IMG/VR virus record: IMGVR_UViG_3300030001_000013
Coordinates: 1 to 57,365 of that record
Reading direction: 5' to 3' (one strand)
Length of the DNA stretch: 57,365 bases
Origin: a virus
Both the position numbers and the translations under genes were made by a program. The first letter of the stretch is position 1. Each line of letters opens with the position of its first letter. A model generated the notes under the pieces. That model was not told where the DNA came from, searched no databases, and saw only the letters and a program-made list of their open reading frames with translations. Below, piece after piece: positions 13,523 to 23,800 of the stretch.

Positions 13523-13587
13523 ATAGCTCATGTTTTTCGTTCTCCAACGAAAGAAAAAGACCAACATTAATTTGTTGGTCTTTTTTG
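13523..13587 (+). ncRNA. Predicted trans-acting small RNA with a CUCC loop
   Basis: The RNA would contain TAGCTCATGTTTTTCGTT, a 7-bp hairpin TTTCGTT-CTCC-AACGAAA presenting an anti-Shine-Dalgarno CUCC loop, and a terminator GACCAACA-TTAATT-TGTTGGTC followed by TTTTTT. It is complementary to the start regions of the Rad50-like gene (13 contiguous bases plus GGAG), of the gene starting at 49538 (11 bases plus GGAG) and, less well, of the gene starting at 394. Alternatively the minus strand is a relic start site (GGAG...ATG, 12 codons). Confidence 0.55.
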
Positions 13588-13653
13588 TGTCTATGCGTTA
13601 TAATATTGATGCTTACAATCTAATTCTATACGTATTATTTTGCTTTGTTGCTG

Positions 13654-13670
13654 TGTAAAATAATTTTACA
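13654..13670. repeat. Perfect AT-rich palindrome
   Basis: TGTAAAATAATTTTACA, centred on A13662, lies between the small-RNA terminator and the attP arm repeats. It could be a protein-binding site or part of a replication origin; nothing else in 13588-13710 is recognisable. Confidence 0.5.
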
Positions 13671-13743
13671 TATAAACTATTACATAACGTAAAAATAAGC
13701 GTTTAAAACATTAATGGTGGTATTTGTGGTGGTATTGACAAAC

Positions 13744-13783
13744 TTTTAATAATTGAAAAGACGAAATTTTAATGATTGAAAAG
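13744..13783. repeat. Tandem 17-bp repeat, 23-bp period
   Basis: TTTTAATAATTGAAAAG at 13744 recurs as TTTTAATGATTGAAAAG at 13767, one mismatch, just 3' of tRNA-Phe. It may be an iteron or an accessory site for integration. Confidence 0.6.
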
Positions 13784-13859
<76 letters not shown>

Positions 13860-13863
13860 AAAT

Positions 13864-13908
13864 TGGCGACCCGAATCGGATTTGAACCGACGACCTCTTG
13901 CGTGACAG
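13864..13908 (-). pseudogene. 3' half of tRNA-Asp (GTC), attachment core
   Basis: The sequence runs from the anticodon loop CTGTCAC (GTC) through GCAAGAGG, T-arm GTCGG-TTCAAAT-CCGAT and acceptor TCGGGTC, G73 and CCA. The 5' half, including GACCCGA and the D-arm, is absent and identity stops exactly at the anticodon loop. This is expected of a phage attP that restores a host tRNA-Asp upon integration. Confidence 0.88.
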
Positions 13909-14045
13909 TTATGCTTTCATGATTGCGCCTGCCTGCGCCACTATGAATGGCGATACAAAACACAAAAATGAAAATACCACCTGCACCCCAAAAAATATAG
14001 GAATGCACTGACTTGGTGGTGTTTCGTGGTGGTATGGATGAAATA

Positions 14046-14088
14046 TAAAAAAGCCCCTTGCCAAATTAATGGTAAAGGGCTTTTAATT
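14046..14088 (-). terminator. Terminator at the end of the late operon
   Basis: AAAAGCCCTTTACC-ATTAATTT-GGCAAGGGGCTTTTTT on the minus strand, immediately after the last late gene. Confidence 0.9.
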
Positions 14089-14097
14089 ATGTCCTTA

Positions 14098-14910
14098 TTA
14101 AATTTTAGATAATGTTTCTGCAACCTTTGATTTGAGTGTAGAAATACCGGAAGCAATCTCTTTAGCAACGTATAATTTAAAACCATATGCTGGCGCCATG
14201 TTCAGATCATAACCTAAAGCCTTAATCCAATTGTTTGCAACTTTGTTTCTTTTGGTAATCATGAGATTCAACCAATCTTCTACAGGCTGTAAAACTTTTT
14301 CCTGTACAAGCGTTGTAGCATTTGTTAAATCAGCCGTTGAAACTGAATCTGTATTGACTGTAACTTGAAATGATGCTAATGCCGCTTTTGCCGCCGCCTT
14401 GATAGAATCCCAATCCTCCGAAACTGTCGTTGTCGTGCTTGTGCTTGCCGCTGTAGCCGCTTTTTCAACAGCATCAACAACTATACTAGCTGTGCTAATA
14501 ACTGTGCCGATTTCAGCCGCAACCGCTGTTGCTGTCAATGCAATGTCAACGGATAATGCCGTATCTTCATCAACCGGAACAACTGATTCAGAAAAATTAT
14601 CATAACCTGAAATCGATACAGCAACCGGATAACTTGCACCAACTACTAAACCACCGATTATTGCCTGACCGTCTGCATTTGTCGTATATGGTATTGTTCC
14701 CGAACCATCAATTGTAATATTTACGGTAGCACCTTCTATTGCCTTATTTGTTGCTTTGTCCTTAACTGTTACTAAAAATTTAGCCATTTTATTATATTCC
14801 TTCTTTTCTATTATTTTTTTTATTTCATCTATGACAAAGGGCATTGCGCTAACAATACCCTTTACAATGTAGGGCTTTAATGCTTCTAAGATTGATAATA
14901 TATAAGACAC
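14098..14910 (-). CDS. Secreted-like protein with carboxypeptidase-regulatory/Ig-like domain
   Basis: Residues 45-130 form a beta-sandwich typical of CarboxypepD_reg-like domains: FLVTVKDKATNKAIEGATV, TNADGQAIIGGL, ISGYDNFSESVVPV. Ala/Thr-rich and helical regions follow. The GTG start at 14910 adds a hydrophobic/basic 41-residue leader. A second start, ATG at 14787 with AAGGA upstream, would give only the domain protein. It is the last late gene, after the lysis genes, and may be a virion surface or host-interaction protein. Confidence 0.6.
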   Translation of the reverse strand: MSYILSILEALKPYIVKGIVSAMPFVIDEIKKIIEKKEYNKMAKFLVTVKDKATNKAIEGATVNITIDGSGTIPYTTNADGQAIIGGLVVGASYPVAVSISGYDNFSESVVPVDEDTALSVDIALTATAVAAEIGTVISTASIVVDAVEKAATAASTSTTTTVSEDWDSIKAAAKAALASFQVTVNTDSVSTADLTNATTLVQEKVLQPVEDWLNLMITKRNKVANNWIKALGYDLNMAPAYGFKLYVAKEIASGISTLKSKVAETLSKI

Positions 14911-14924
14911 TAAATCACTACCCT

Positions 14925-15428
14925 TTACGCGGCATCAACATGTAATGTGCCGATCTGTTCAATTACTTCCATAAGTATTTCAGGTGTGATACTTGAAGCC
15001 GGAACATCCCCTTTAATGTCTAATCCATATGTCCTGAGAATGTCTGTATCGTCACCGGAACAATCATTTTCGCCTTGTGTTCCTGTTAATACCAATCCAA
15101 ATACAGAATAAGCCGCGCCATCAATTAACGCCTTGACAGAATACTTTTGACCTAATAACTCTTTGAATCTTGCATCCCCTGCTTTGATCTTGTCTTCATC
15201 ATCAATTACAATATCATAAATGCGTAATTGTTCAGGCTTGTATCTTTCTAATTTATTGCCGATGAATCCGCTTGCCAATGCTTCTTGAAATACTCCATCT
15301 ACGATCAAACCGCAATGGGTAGGTGTCCATTTGTCCTTGTCTGCATTGTCTAATTCTTCGATAAATTCAATTACTGGCGATATGCCGCCAATACCATGAA
15401 CAAAAACAACTTGAATAACTTTACTCAA
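14925..15428 (-). CDS. Permuted NlpC/P60 (YiiX-like) cysteine peptidase candidate
   Basis: The 167-residue protein has PTHCGLIVDGVFQEAL early (His candidate near 38) and ENDCSGDDTDILRTYGL late (Cys candidate near 122), followed by SSITPEILMEVI. The His-before-Cys order and the terminal 'TPE.L' segment match circularly permuted papain-like proteins. It is located beside the amidase, so an accessory lytic or lipid/peptide-cleaving role is plausible. No search was possible. Confidence 0.5.
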   Translation of the reverse strand: MSKVIQVVFVHGIGGISPVIEFIEELDNADKDKWTPTHCGLIVDGVFQEALASGFIGNKLERYKPEQLRIYDIVIDDEDKIKAGDARFKELLGQKYSVKALIDGAAYSVFGLVLTGTQGENDCSGDDTDILRTYGLDIKGDVPASSITPEILMEVIEQIGTLHVDAA

Positions 15429-15639
15429 TCACTTCAACCTCAATTCTTTCATTGTTTTTACTAAACGGATGACAAGAAAATATTTCAACTGTGTTCTTAT
15501 CGAACCATCTATAATTGCACCGTGCTATTTCAAAACCATCCTGAAGGATTTTACCTATATTTTCTTTTGAAATGATAGGAGAGGGAAGAATGAAAAATCC
15601 AACCCTATCCGTTTTAACCATTTCAACTAATTTACTCAC
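15421..15639 (-). CDS. Hypothetical protein in the lysis region, 72 aa
   Basis: The small soluble alpha/beta protein (VGFFILPSPIISKENIGKIL) overlaps both neighbours by 4-8 nt, so it is co-translated with the amidase and the peptidase candidate. Its function is unknown. Confidence 0.6.
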   Translation of the reverse strand: MSKLVEMVKTDRVGFFILPSPIISKENIGKILQDGFEIARCNYRWFDKNTVEIFSCHPFSKNNERIEVEVIE

Positions 15640-16133
15640 GCCGCCATAACCTCTTTGATTATTTCAGGCAATTGAGCATACATCGTATCGCCTGGACACG
15701 CTGTTGCATCGTTTGGATTGCCGCTGATATCTGCAACATCGCTATGACCGATTGTTTTAACATCCCTGCCATAAATACTATACAATTCGCCTAGCAATTC
15801 TTTTAAAGAATTGATCTGTTTTTCTGTAGGTGTAACATAATTGTCTTGTCCGGTCTGAAAATTACCTTCCAATACAATCCCTAACGATTCAAAATTAACG
15901 CCGTGAGCATGAGCACCAACCGTGTCACGAGGCCTGCCACGAACTACTTTACCATCACCTTTAATAACATAATGATAAGCTATACCATTATCGCCAATAT
16001 TGATATGTTCATCCCATATTTCCTGCGTGTCTTGCATTTGACCGCCTGTTGTGTGATGGATAACAAAATAATTTGTCTCTGATCTTTCAGATAATTCCCT
16101 TGGAAACTGCCAATCTTTTTCTATAATGTCCAC
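15636..16133 (-). CDS. Endolysin: N-acetylmuramoyl-L-alanine amidase (PGRP type)
   Basis: The 165-residue protein has a zinc site formed by YFVIHHTTGG (His 26-27) and the distal CPGDTMY, with the central HYVIKGDGKVVRGRP segment, the classic Amidase_2 layout. No separate wall-binding domain is present, which suits a thin diderm wall. It cleaves the lactam bond between MurNAc and the stem peptide. It is encoded next to the holin. Confidence 0.92.
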   Translation of the reverse strand: MDIIEKDWQFPRELSERSETNYFVIHHTTGGQMQDTQEIWDEHINIGDNGIAYHYVIKGDGKVVRGRPRDTVGAHAHGVNFESLGIVLEGNFQTGQDNYVTPTEKQINSLKELLGELYSIYGRDVKTIGHSDVADISGNPNDATACPGDTMYAQLPEIIKEVMAA

Positions 16134-16200
16134 CGTTTTATCACTCCTTGTAATAATTTTATAATTGAATTATAACACATATCAATAATTTTAAATATGG

Positions 16201-16713
16201 CTATTTCGTGAATTTCTTCCTAAATACATCAATTGCATCACCTAATTCAACCACGCCTGAATCCCTTAAATTTTCTAGCACGCTGATTGCTTCTGTAGCC
16301 GCAAGATACGTCCATACCATTTTCAAAAATATAGGTGTTTCATTTGCTATTTTTAATAATGCATCTGATTTTACAGCAACGAAAGTTAATATCATATAAA
16401 CAATAATTTTACTAACAAATCTGTGTTTCATAGCATTGCTATTTATGTATCCTGCTTTAAAAGCCTTTCTCATATCAAAAACACAACTGATCAAATCGTT
16501 TTTTTCATGACAATCTGAAAGATGCTTATAAGCCTGTGCTATCCACCTTGTAAATAAATCGATTATTACTAAGAAAATAAATGCCTTTAATGCTAATCCG
16601 TGGGTGCTTGTCGTTATTGTTATTATAAAAGATAATATAATCTTTACAACCCACATATCAGCTAAACTATGAAAACATTTGGTTATACCTCTCACACACG
16701 TTTCTAAATCCAC
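16201..16713 (-). CDS. Phage holin, toxin-secretion/holin family
   Basis: The 170-residue protein has three to four hydrophobic segments (about 22-40, 42-60, 100-118, 128-145). The motif FLVIIDLFTRWIAQAYKHL resembles the 'D-x-x-T-G' segment of holin_4 family members. It would form membrane lesions that release the adjacent amidase. Confidence 0.82.
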   Translation of the reverse strand: MDLETCVRGITKCFHSLADMWVVKIILSFIITITTSTHGLALKAFIFLVIIDLFTRWIAQAYKHLSDCHEKNDLISCVFDMRKAFKAGYINSNAMKHRFVSKIIVYMILTFVAVKSDALLKIANETPIFLKMVWTYLAATEAISVLENLRDSGVVELGDAIDVFRKKFTK

Positions 16714-16737
16714 ATTGCACCCCTTAAATTTTTATTT

Positions 16738-18045
16738 TTAATTTCCTAGCATAATATAACTGTATGTTTTACCGTGTTTACTTGTCCCACTAGCTCCGTC
16801 ACCAAAGCGAACTTTAATAGACGAAACACTAACATAATAGGTAAAAGGTTGCCACCAAAAATCATCAACATCAGAATTGTTGTCACCATTTCTAGATGAT
16901 TCAATAAAAACAAATACTGAATTTGAAAATTCCCAAGGAAATGTAATGATATGATTTCCATTGTTCCACGCTCCAACGGCATTATCATCAGCAAGAACCA
17001 ATGAACCCCACTGCAACATAACTCCATTCGAAAATTTAATATATCCGTTCGTTCCTAAACTTGATGATACAATTCCACCTGCCGCCGCTAATAATGCCGC
17101 CGCTGTATAGCCACCAACTGAATTTACATTGAAATTTGATGGATTATATACATACATATTGCTTGCATCGTTTCCACCCCATAACCAAGATGGCTGACCG
17201 CCTTGACCCGACCAATTAAATACATGACCATTGACTGACCCTGCGTTTAATGCTGATGCAAGATATGTACGTAAATATGAATCACTGCCATTTGTTCCCC
17301 AAACTCTGGCCGGACTTGAATTGTTACCCTCATCACCATTATTGGAATTGATATATCCGGTTTGAAGATATCCACTTCCATCTGTACGGACAACTTGATT
17401 AGAAACATTGTTTTGGCCACTAGCAACGGATAAACTAGCGACTGTGTTTGCGTTATTTGAATTTGTAGCTGTTGCCGCATTACCTGTACAGATAGTCGCT
17501 GTTGTGGCTGTAGCGGCGTTTCCATAACACGTCGCCGCTGTATCAGCCGTCACTGCACTTGCTACCTTACCACTAATTGCAATTGTTATCTTATCATTCG
17601 TAATATCCGGCGTTAATGCTATATTAGTTCCTGCCGCTATTTCTAATGTGTCGGTTTTACCGTCTGCTTGAATTGTAGAACTTCCTACGACTATGTTTGA
17701 GAATGCCATTTGGTTTACTTCTGCGCCTGTTGCAACCGTATCAATCTTAATTTTATCTGTATTAATCATAAAACCATTTTTAATGGTTGTTGCTGTATTA
17801 TGATCATGCGAAGCATTTGCAAAAGCTGTTGAATCATTTCCATCTAGCATATCGGCATTTAAATTAACATTTAACGTGCCGTTGCTTACTGGTATGTTTC
17901 CGGCTAGATTGCCAGACTTTAATCCATTCAATAATCCTGAATCAACTATTGCATCCTCAATAATTGCCCGAAGCTGTTCACGCATTTCTGGTGGAAAATC
18001 TGCTAAAAATTCGCTATTTGTTGGTTTTGTATAATCATACGCCAT
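16738..18045 (-). CDS. Tail fibre / receptor-binding protein 2
   Basis: The 435 residues share an N-terminal anchor (about residues 1-165, GNIPVSNGTLNVNLNADMLDG, TGAEVNQMAFSN) with the larger fibre at 18146-20752. The C-terminus (GYIKFSNGVMLQWGSLV ... FWWQPFTYYVSVSS) resembles gp53-like fibre tip domains. The start at 18045 has GGGAG upstream; an in-frame TTG three bases earlier is rejected. Confidence 0.8.
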   Translation of the reverse strand: MAYDYTKPTNSEFLADFPPEMREQLRAIIEDAIVDSGLLNGLKSGNLAGNIPVSNGTLNVNLNADMLDGNDSTAFANASHDHNTATTIKNGFMINTDKIKIDTVATGAEVNQMAFSNIVVGSSTIQADGKTDTLEIAAGTNIALTPDITNDKITIAISGKVASAVTADTAATCYGNAATATTATICTGNAATATNSNNANTVASLSVASGQNNVSNQVVRTDGSGYLQTGYINSNNGDEGNNSSPARVWGTNGSDSYLRTYLASALNAGSVNGHVFNWSGQGGQPSWLWGGNDASNMYVYNPSNFNVNSVGGYTAAALLAAAGGIVSSSLGTNGYIKFSNGVMLQWGSLVLADDNAVGAWNNGNHIITFPWEFSNSVFVFIESSRNGDNNSDVDDFWWQPFTYYVSVSSIKVRFGDGASGTSKHGKTYSYIMLGN

Positions 18046-18145
18046 CAAATCAACTCCCTATTTATTAATAGGAATGGCAAAGGGGATGATTGCGGAGAAT
18101 ATATACATAAAATAACGTATAAAAATTAAATATATAATATATTAC

Positions 18146-20752
18146 TTATGCTATTTCTCCAATTGATATAATGTTTATTCCCCATGAGCCTGTTGCATTA
18201 AAAGATGTTGGAACTGTTAATGTCAATGTAAAACTTGTAGTACTGATTGAAGAAACTTTTAACATAACACCAGTTGTATACGTTCCTACACTTGAATCTC
18301 CTGTAATTGTAGCTAAAACAATAGGCGTAGAATAATATGATTTAGGAAATGTAAAAGTTTGAATAACTATTGTTTGACCTGATGTACAATTAAGCCAAAC
18401 TTCCTCCGATTGAATTGTATTTTGTCCTTTTAAAGTTTCTTGACCGCTATACCAATTTATACATTTACAATTGATCACGGAAGACCCATTTTCTATAGGT
18501 GAAGCTAAAAAATTAGTATTATGTGTTGTAGCATCCATTATAAAAGTAGATTCACGTATAGCAATACTGGAACCTGATATTGCTCTAGCAGCCATTTGTA
18601 TATTATCTGATGATGAAGTGTATCCACCAATAGAAAAATGACAATTAAGTACTGAATTTTTTATATTAGTACCTGATATTGAATTTATAATTGATGATGC
18701 TACTGTTGGTGTTGTAAAAGCAATTGCTGTCAAAGTTCTTTCAATGTTTATATTATTATTAATGCAATCTGTTCCTATTTTAATAAAGCTGTGATCACAC
18801 CAATATGCTGTACCATAAATTCCAGATGTTTCCTGATAAGCATGTATTATTATGTTGTTGGCTGAATTTAAATAAATGCTTTCAGCAGTTCCATTTATTG
18901 TACCTGAAATCTTACGTGTTGAAGTATATAGGGAAATAAATTCCATAGTTCCTACTTGATATAAATGCAATGCTCTAAAACTATCGTAAGAAATTAATGC
19001 AAAAGTATCAAAATGGCCCATTGTACAAGATCCTGATGTTGTTGCAGGTGTTTCATAATCTGTTGATATTTCACTGCCACCGTGAATTGTCATGTCTAAT
19101 ACATTTTCAACGACCATAGGCATATTTGCATAAATCTCTATTCCTCTACCGCCGCAATGTTCGCCACCGAAAATGAATAGTCCTATCGTACCAATTCCAC
19201 CATTAGCAGTGCTATCAGTTCCTAGATTTATCAATATATTATCAAATGTATTAAAAGCGCAAAACCCTGATGCTGATGAACTTGAACCACGTCTATCCAA
19301 TATGCCAATCTTTGATAAAGATTGACCTGTCGGAACGGTATCTCCATTATCAGCTATAATTCTAAAATCCCTTAAATTTAATTTGCTTGATCCTGTCAAA
19401 TCTATAGCTGGATATATTCCTGTACATGATCTAAATACAGTGAGAGACGTTCCCGCACCCCATATTTTTTTACCATTAAAAGGTGCATAACTTGTATTAT
19501 TCCTAGCCGTAAGATTTATAGGCAAAGTATGATAATAATTGCCTTGTGGAAAATAAATATCTTTATTTATGGACAATAAATTATTAATAGCTGTACTATC
19601 ATCAATTGATAATATTGTATATGCTGAATCTTCATACCATGCACCACTATGAAAATAATTAGCATTACCTTTACAAGCTACCATAGGGACTGGCGGATAT
19701 TTTGCATTTATCCAACCCATGTTTTCGTAATTATACTGTGTTTTTAATTTACGTGTATCCGTAATTACTCCAACTGTAGAATTTGCCGCTACACTAACAT
19801 TACTAATGCTAAATGCTCCACTCGGCAATGTTGGAACAACTGGTGTTGCTGATGGATTTCCTGTAGTTAATGTAACTATTCCCGCACTAGATAAATATGT
19901 CAAATCAATTCTAGGATTTGTTGAATCTGCTGTAGAATGACTTACTGTTGTTTGAGAAATTGATATTCTTTGACCATTTTGCATGTGAATATTTTGTGCT
20001 TGAACCGTTTCAATAAGGCCTGATATTGTTGATGAACTTCCGCTAACTGATCCATATCCTGTTGATTCTACTATTGTAGGTAACATTAAATCTGAATATT
20101 GTTTTGTTGCCGCTCCTAAATTATCTGTTGGATTTCCAAATAATAAAAGCGCACCTGTCATTGTATCTCCTGATTTAGCTACTTTTGTACTATCTGCAAC
20201 TGTAATATCTTGTGACCCATCAAAACCAATACCATTTATTAATCTTTCTGTGGCTAATTTTGTTGCTGTAATTTGACCAGACACATCAATTGTAACTTTG
20301 TCGTTTACTGCATCTGGTGTTAATGTGATATTTGTTCCACCGACTAATGTAAACGTATCTGTTTTTGAATCTGCTTGTATTGTTGTACTACCAACTGAAA
20401 TTCCCGAAAATGCATTTTGGTTTACTTCTGCACCACTTGCTATTGTTGCCAATTTTACAACATCTGTATTAGCCATAAACCCATTAGAACTTGTTGTTGC
20501 TACACTATGAACATGGCTCGCCATTGCAAATGCCGATGATAAAAAACCATTTAGCATTTCAGAATTTAGATTTGTATTTATTGTCCCATTGCTAACAGGA
20601 ATATTTCCACTTAAATTACCTGTTGAAAGTCCATTTACTGTTCCTGCGTTTACAATTGCATCCTCTTTTAACGCTTTCTGATTCTGTCGTATATCTGCGG
20701 GTCCATTTGCAATAAATTCTGTGTCTGCTGGTATTGTTGCATCATAAGCCAT
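18146..20752 (-). CDS. Tail fibre / tailspike-like protein 1 with beta-helix
   Basis: The 868-residue protein has an N-terminal anchor (1-170) homologous to fibre 2, a middle domain, and then a long region rich in short beta repeats (about 360-780), with FPQGNYYHTLPINL, a pectate-lyase-type entry motif, and many Asn/Ser/Gly turns. The C-terminus is beta-rich. It probably recognises or degrades a surface polysaccharide. Confidence 0.8.
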   Translation of the reverse strand: MAYDATIPADTEFIANGPADIRQNQKALKEDAIVNAGTVNGLSTGNLSGNIPVSNGTINTNLNSEMLNGFLSSAFAMASHVHSVATTSSNGFMANTDVVKLATIASGAEVNQNAFSGISVGSTTIQADSKTDTFTLVGGTNITLTPDAVNDKVTIDVSGQITATKLATERLINGIGFDGSQDITVADSTKVAKSGDTMTGALLLFGNPTDNLGAATKQYSDLMLPTIVESTGYGSVSGSSSTISGLIETVQAQNIHMQNGQRISISQTTVSHSTADSTNPRIDLTYLSSAGIVTLTTGNPSATPVVPTLPSGAFSISNVSVAANSTVGVITDTRKLKTQYNYENMGWINAKYPPVPMVACKGNANYFHSGAWYEDSAYTILSIDDSTAINNLLSINKDIYFPQGNYYHTLPINLTARNNTSYAPFNGKKIWGAGTSLTVFRSCTGIYPAIDLTGSSKLNLRDFRIIADNGDTVPTGQSLSKIGILDRRGSSSSASGFCAFNTFDNILINLGTDSTANGGIGTIGLFIFGGEHCGGRGIEIYANMPMVVENVLDMTIHGGSEISTDYETPATTSGSCTMGHFDTFALISYDSFRALHLYQVGTMEFISLYTSTRKISGTINGTAESIYLNSANNIIIHAYQETSGIYGTAYWCDHSFIKIGTDCINNNINIERTLTAIAFTTPTVASSIINSISGTNIKNSVLNCHFSIGGYTSSSDNIQMAARAISGSSIAIRESTFIMDATTHNTNFLASPIENGSSVINCKCINWYSGQETLKGQNTIQSEEVWLNCTSGQTIVIQTFTFPKSYYSTPIVLATITGDSSVGTYTTGVMLKVSSISTTSFTLTLTVPTSFNATGSWGINIISIGEIA

Positions 20753-20780
20753 TATAAAAACCCCTTTATTAATAAAATAT

Positions 20781-20806
20781 AAAAGGACTACTTTTTAGTA
20801 GCCCTT
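20781..20806 (-). terminator. Intergenic terminator before the fibre gene
   Basis: AAGGGCTACT-AAAA-AGTAGTCCTTTTAT on the minus strand, overlapping the stop codon of the hub gene. Confidence 0.7.
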
Positions 20807-23800
20807 AATCCTGATATCAGCAGAACCGCCAACATCGACATTACTTTCATTTTTTATTTTTAATGTACATGTTGTATTTGTCTTGCTAATCAAATCAATG
20901 TGCAATCCTTCTCCAATCGCTGTAGGCGTTACATATGGTACTGTATAAAACGTATGACCATAAGAAACCGTTGTCCCACCAATTGCAATCGTTGATGTTA
21001 TTGCTAAATCTGTATCATCAACATCGATATTTATCGTAAATTGATTTACTTCTGGCGTTTTTGATGTGTTTGACGTACCTAAAATAACTTTAAATTGAAC
21101 ATATCTAAATGTATACTGAACAGGTTTGAAATCTTGCCAACTTGTCCATAATGTTCCATCCTGTGATGTTTTTATTTGTAAAACGGCTGAACCTGTGCCA
21201 CTAACAATAACCGTTGATATAAAATTAGATGAAATATTTGCCGTTATAATACTGCCAATATCAATCTGTTGACATAAATATGTTCCTGTTGTTGGATATA
21301 CGCCACTAACTGCTTTTAATTTTAAAACTGTAGACCCGCCAACATCACTAAATTTAATTGTTGGATAATCAGAAAACCTACCGCCTAAATTACTAAAATT
21401 GATTAGAGATTCACCAAATTCAACATTTGTTGATGTTCCGTTTTGTAATGCAATTTCGTCAAATGTTTCAATTATATTTTTTACTGGCAAATTTGATATA
21501 GAAACGGTATATTGCGCCGCTGTTGCACTATAATGACCGCTATTATTGATTGATTTGATGAAATATTGATAATTTCTTTCTGTATCAACTGATGCAACAT
21601 ATTCTGTTTGTGTAACTCCTGTTGATACTAAAGAACCTTGGGAGAAATTTGAACCCTCACGGATTTCATATGAAACAACATCTGATTCACTTGCTTTGTT
21701 CCAATATAATTCAACTGTTTCACCATTTTGATAAGCAACAAATCCTGTTACTGCAAGAGGTTCAACCGTGCAATATAAATTAGAATCTGTTTCATCCGAA
21801 TAATAACCTGCGGTATTAATTGTTTTGATCATTACTTTTATATTTCCGGTAGATGTTAACTGATATGTGCAATACAATTCTTGTGTTAGCGGCAAATCTT
21901 CTGCTGAATCCCATGTTTGACCTATCTTTACTTGATAACCTGCTAAATCACCGTCAGAAACACCCTCCCACATAATATTTAAAACTGATTTATCGCTTGT
22001 AGATTGTGCCATTTGAATATTTGTTACTGCTGTAGGATTCATGCTGTAAATTCCTGAAACTTCTGCCGGATATAAGCTTTCATGACCTGCGCTTGTAACT
22101 GCTTTAATCCAAAATGTTTTTTCTGTTTCATCATTTACGATAATATCATAAAATGTTCCTGTTACTCGTTGGCCTATTACTATGCCGCTATCCCAACTAA
22201 CACCGTTTTTAATAATATAATAAGCAACATCAATTACTATCGGCATATCCCATGACAATGTTACTTTTGTTCTGTCTGTCGTTGACTGTGTGGCTGTAAA
22301 TCCGGTAACGTCATAAGCTTCGATGAATACTGAAACGGATATGTTTTTTGCAATTGAATAATATCCGGCAACTGTTCGTGCTTTGACCATGATATTATAT
22401 GTTCCACTTGTAGGGATTGACCACACGTAATATATTTCTGATGTTCCACTTGTGATCTCTGTTCCTGTATCCCATGAATTACCATAACGAATTTCATAAC
22501 CTGCAATATCTTTTCCTGCGCTTGCTGTCCATGAAATCTTTAATTTACTTACATCCTGTGTTTCCTGAACACCTGTTAAATCCGTTACTGCATCAGGCGT
22601 GATTGTGGCTGTTATATCGCCGCTGATTGCATTTGCTGAATAATTACCAGAATTATCAATTGCTTTTACTGAAAATACATAATTACCATTTGCACTAATT
22701 GTATATGTGAATGTATTGTCGGCAATTATTGAAAGATTTAATTTTGTTGCTGTCTCCCAAACATCACCTAATCTAACCTCATAACCTCTCAAATCTGGCG
22801 TTGTGACTTGATTAATTGCATCCCATGACAATACTATCTGCGCGCGATTATATTCATACTGAACCAATGATAGACCTGTTATATCCGGTGGTGGGTCACT
22901 TTTACCTGTGATGATATAAGAATCAGAAATACATCCATTTGATTCAATCGTAAATTTATTTATTGTTGTAACTTTTACTTTTACAGATTGCGCTTGTTTT
23001 AATGATTTTATTTTATAGCCGCTTGCTACTGCTACACCTGAATATGTCCAAGAACCTGTATTGTTTTCATCATAATAAACATTATAATGATCTACTATCG
23101 TACATAATGAATCTGTAAAGCTAACCGTAAGGTCTGTCAATGCTGTTCCATCACGTAATATATAGGTATTTTCGTCAAATTGAATATTTGATACATCCGG
23201 TGGCAATTGTTTTGAAATTACATGCGTATACTCAACAACATCAGCTATACTTTGTTCTGCCGCACCATAAATATTAAATGACGTAAATTTAAGACAGATT
23301 GTTTTGCCAATATCTGTTTGTGCAAAATCATACTTAAATAAATTATCATCTAACCTAACAAATTGACTGCCTGACGAATGAGCCGCAACCGTTGTTCCGT
23401 ATGCGCCCCGAACTAATCCGGTTAATGTATAATGACCTATTGCTGTCAATGTAGCTGTTGTATAAGCTATGCATTCATTATCAACCCAACATAAAGTCCT
23501 TAGATTACTTGCATCTGCTGATGTTCCTGAACTTAATTGTAAATCCGTATCAGATAATGCTATTTGTAAACTATCACTTATTGCTGAAAGACCTGCTGTA
23601 AGCGTTCCTTGACGGGAAATAGAATTAAATACGCCCGCCTGCTTATACGTGTCTCCATCGTCACTAATCCATATATTACAACCACCGAAATTATCCCCAC
23701 CGCTTAAGCCTATCCACGTTTCAAAACCTGTCGTTGTTATATCACTAGGAGGTTCAAATGTTACAGGTGTATTTATATTGCCGCCTGTTAACGCCGTATT

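Noticed and set aside
13864-13908. A complete tRNA-Asp gene
   Set aside because: The 5' acceptor strand GACCCGA, the D-arm and the 5' anticodon stem are missing, so it is only the 3' half.
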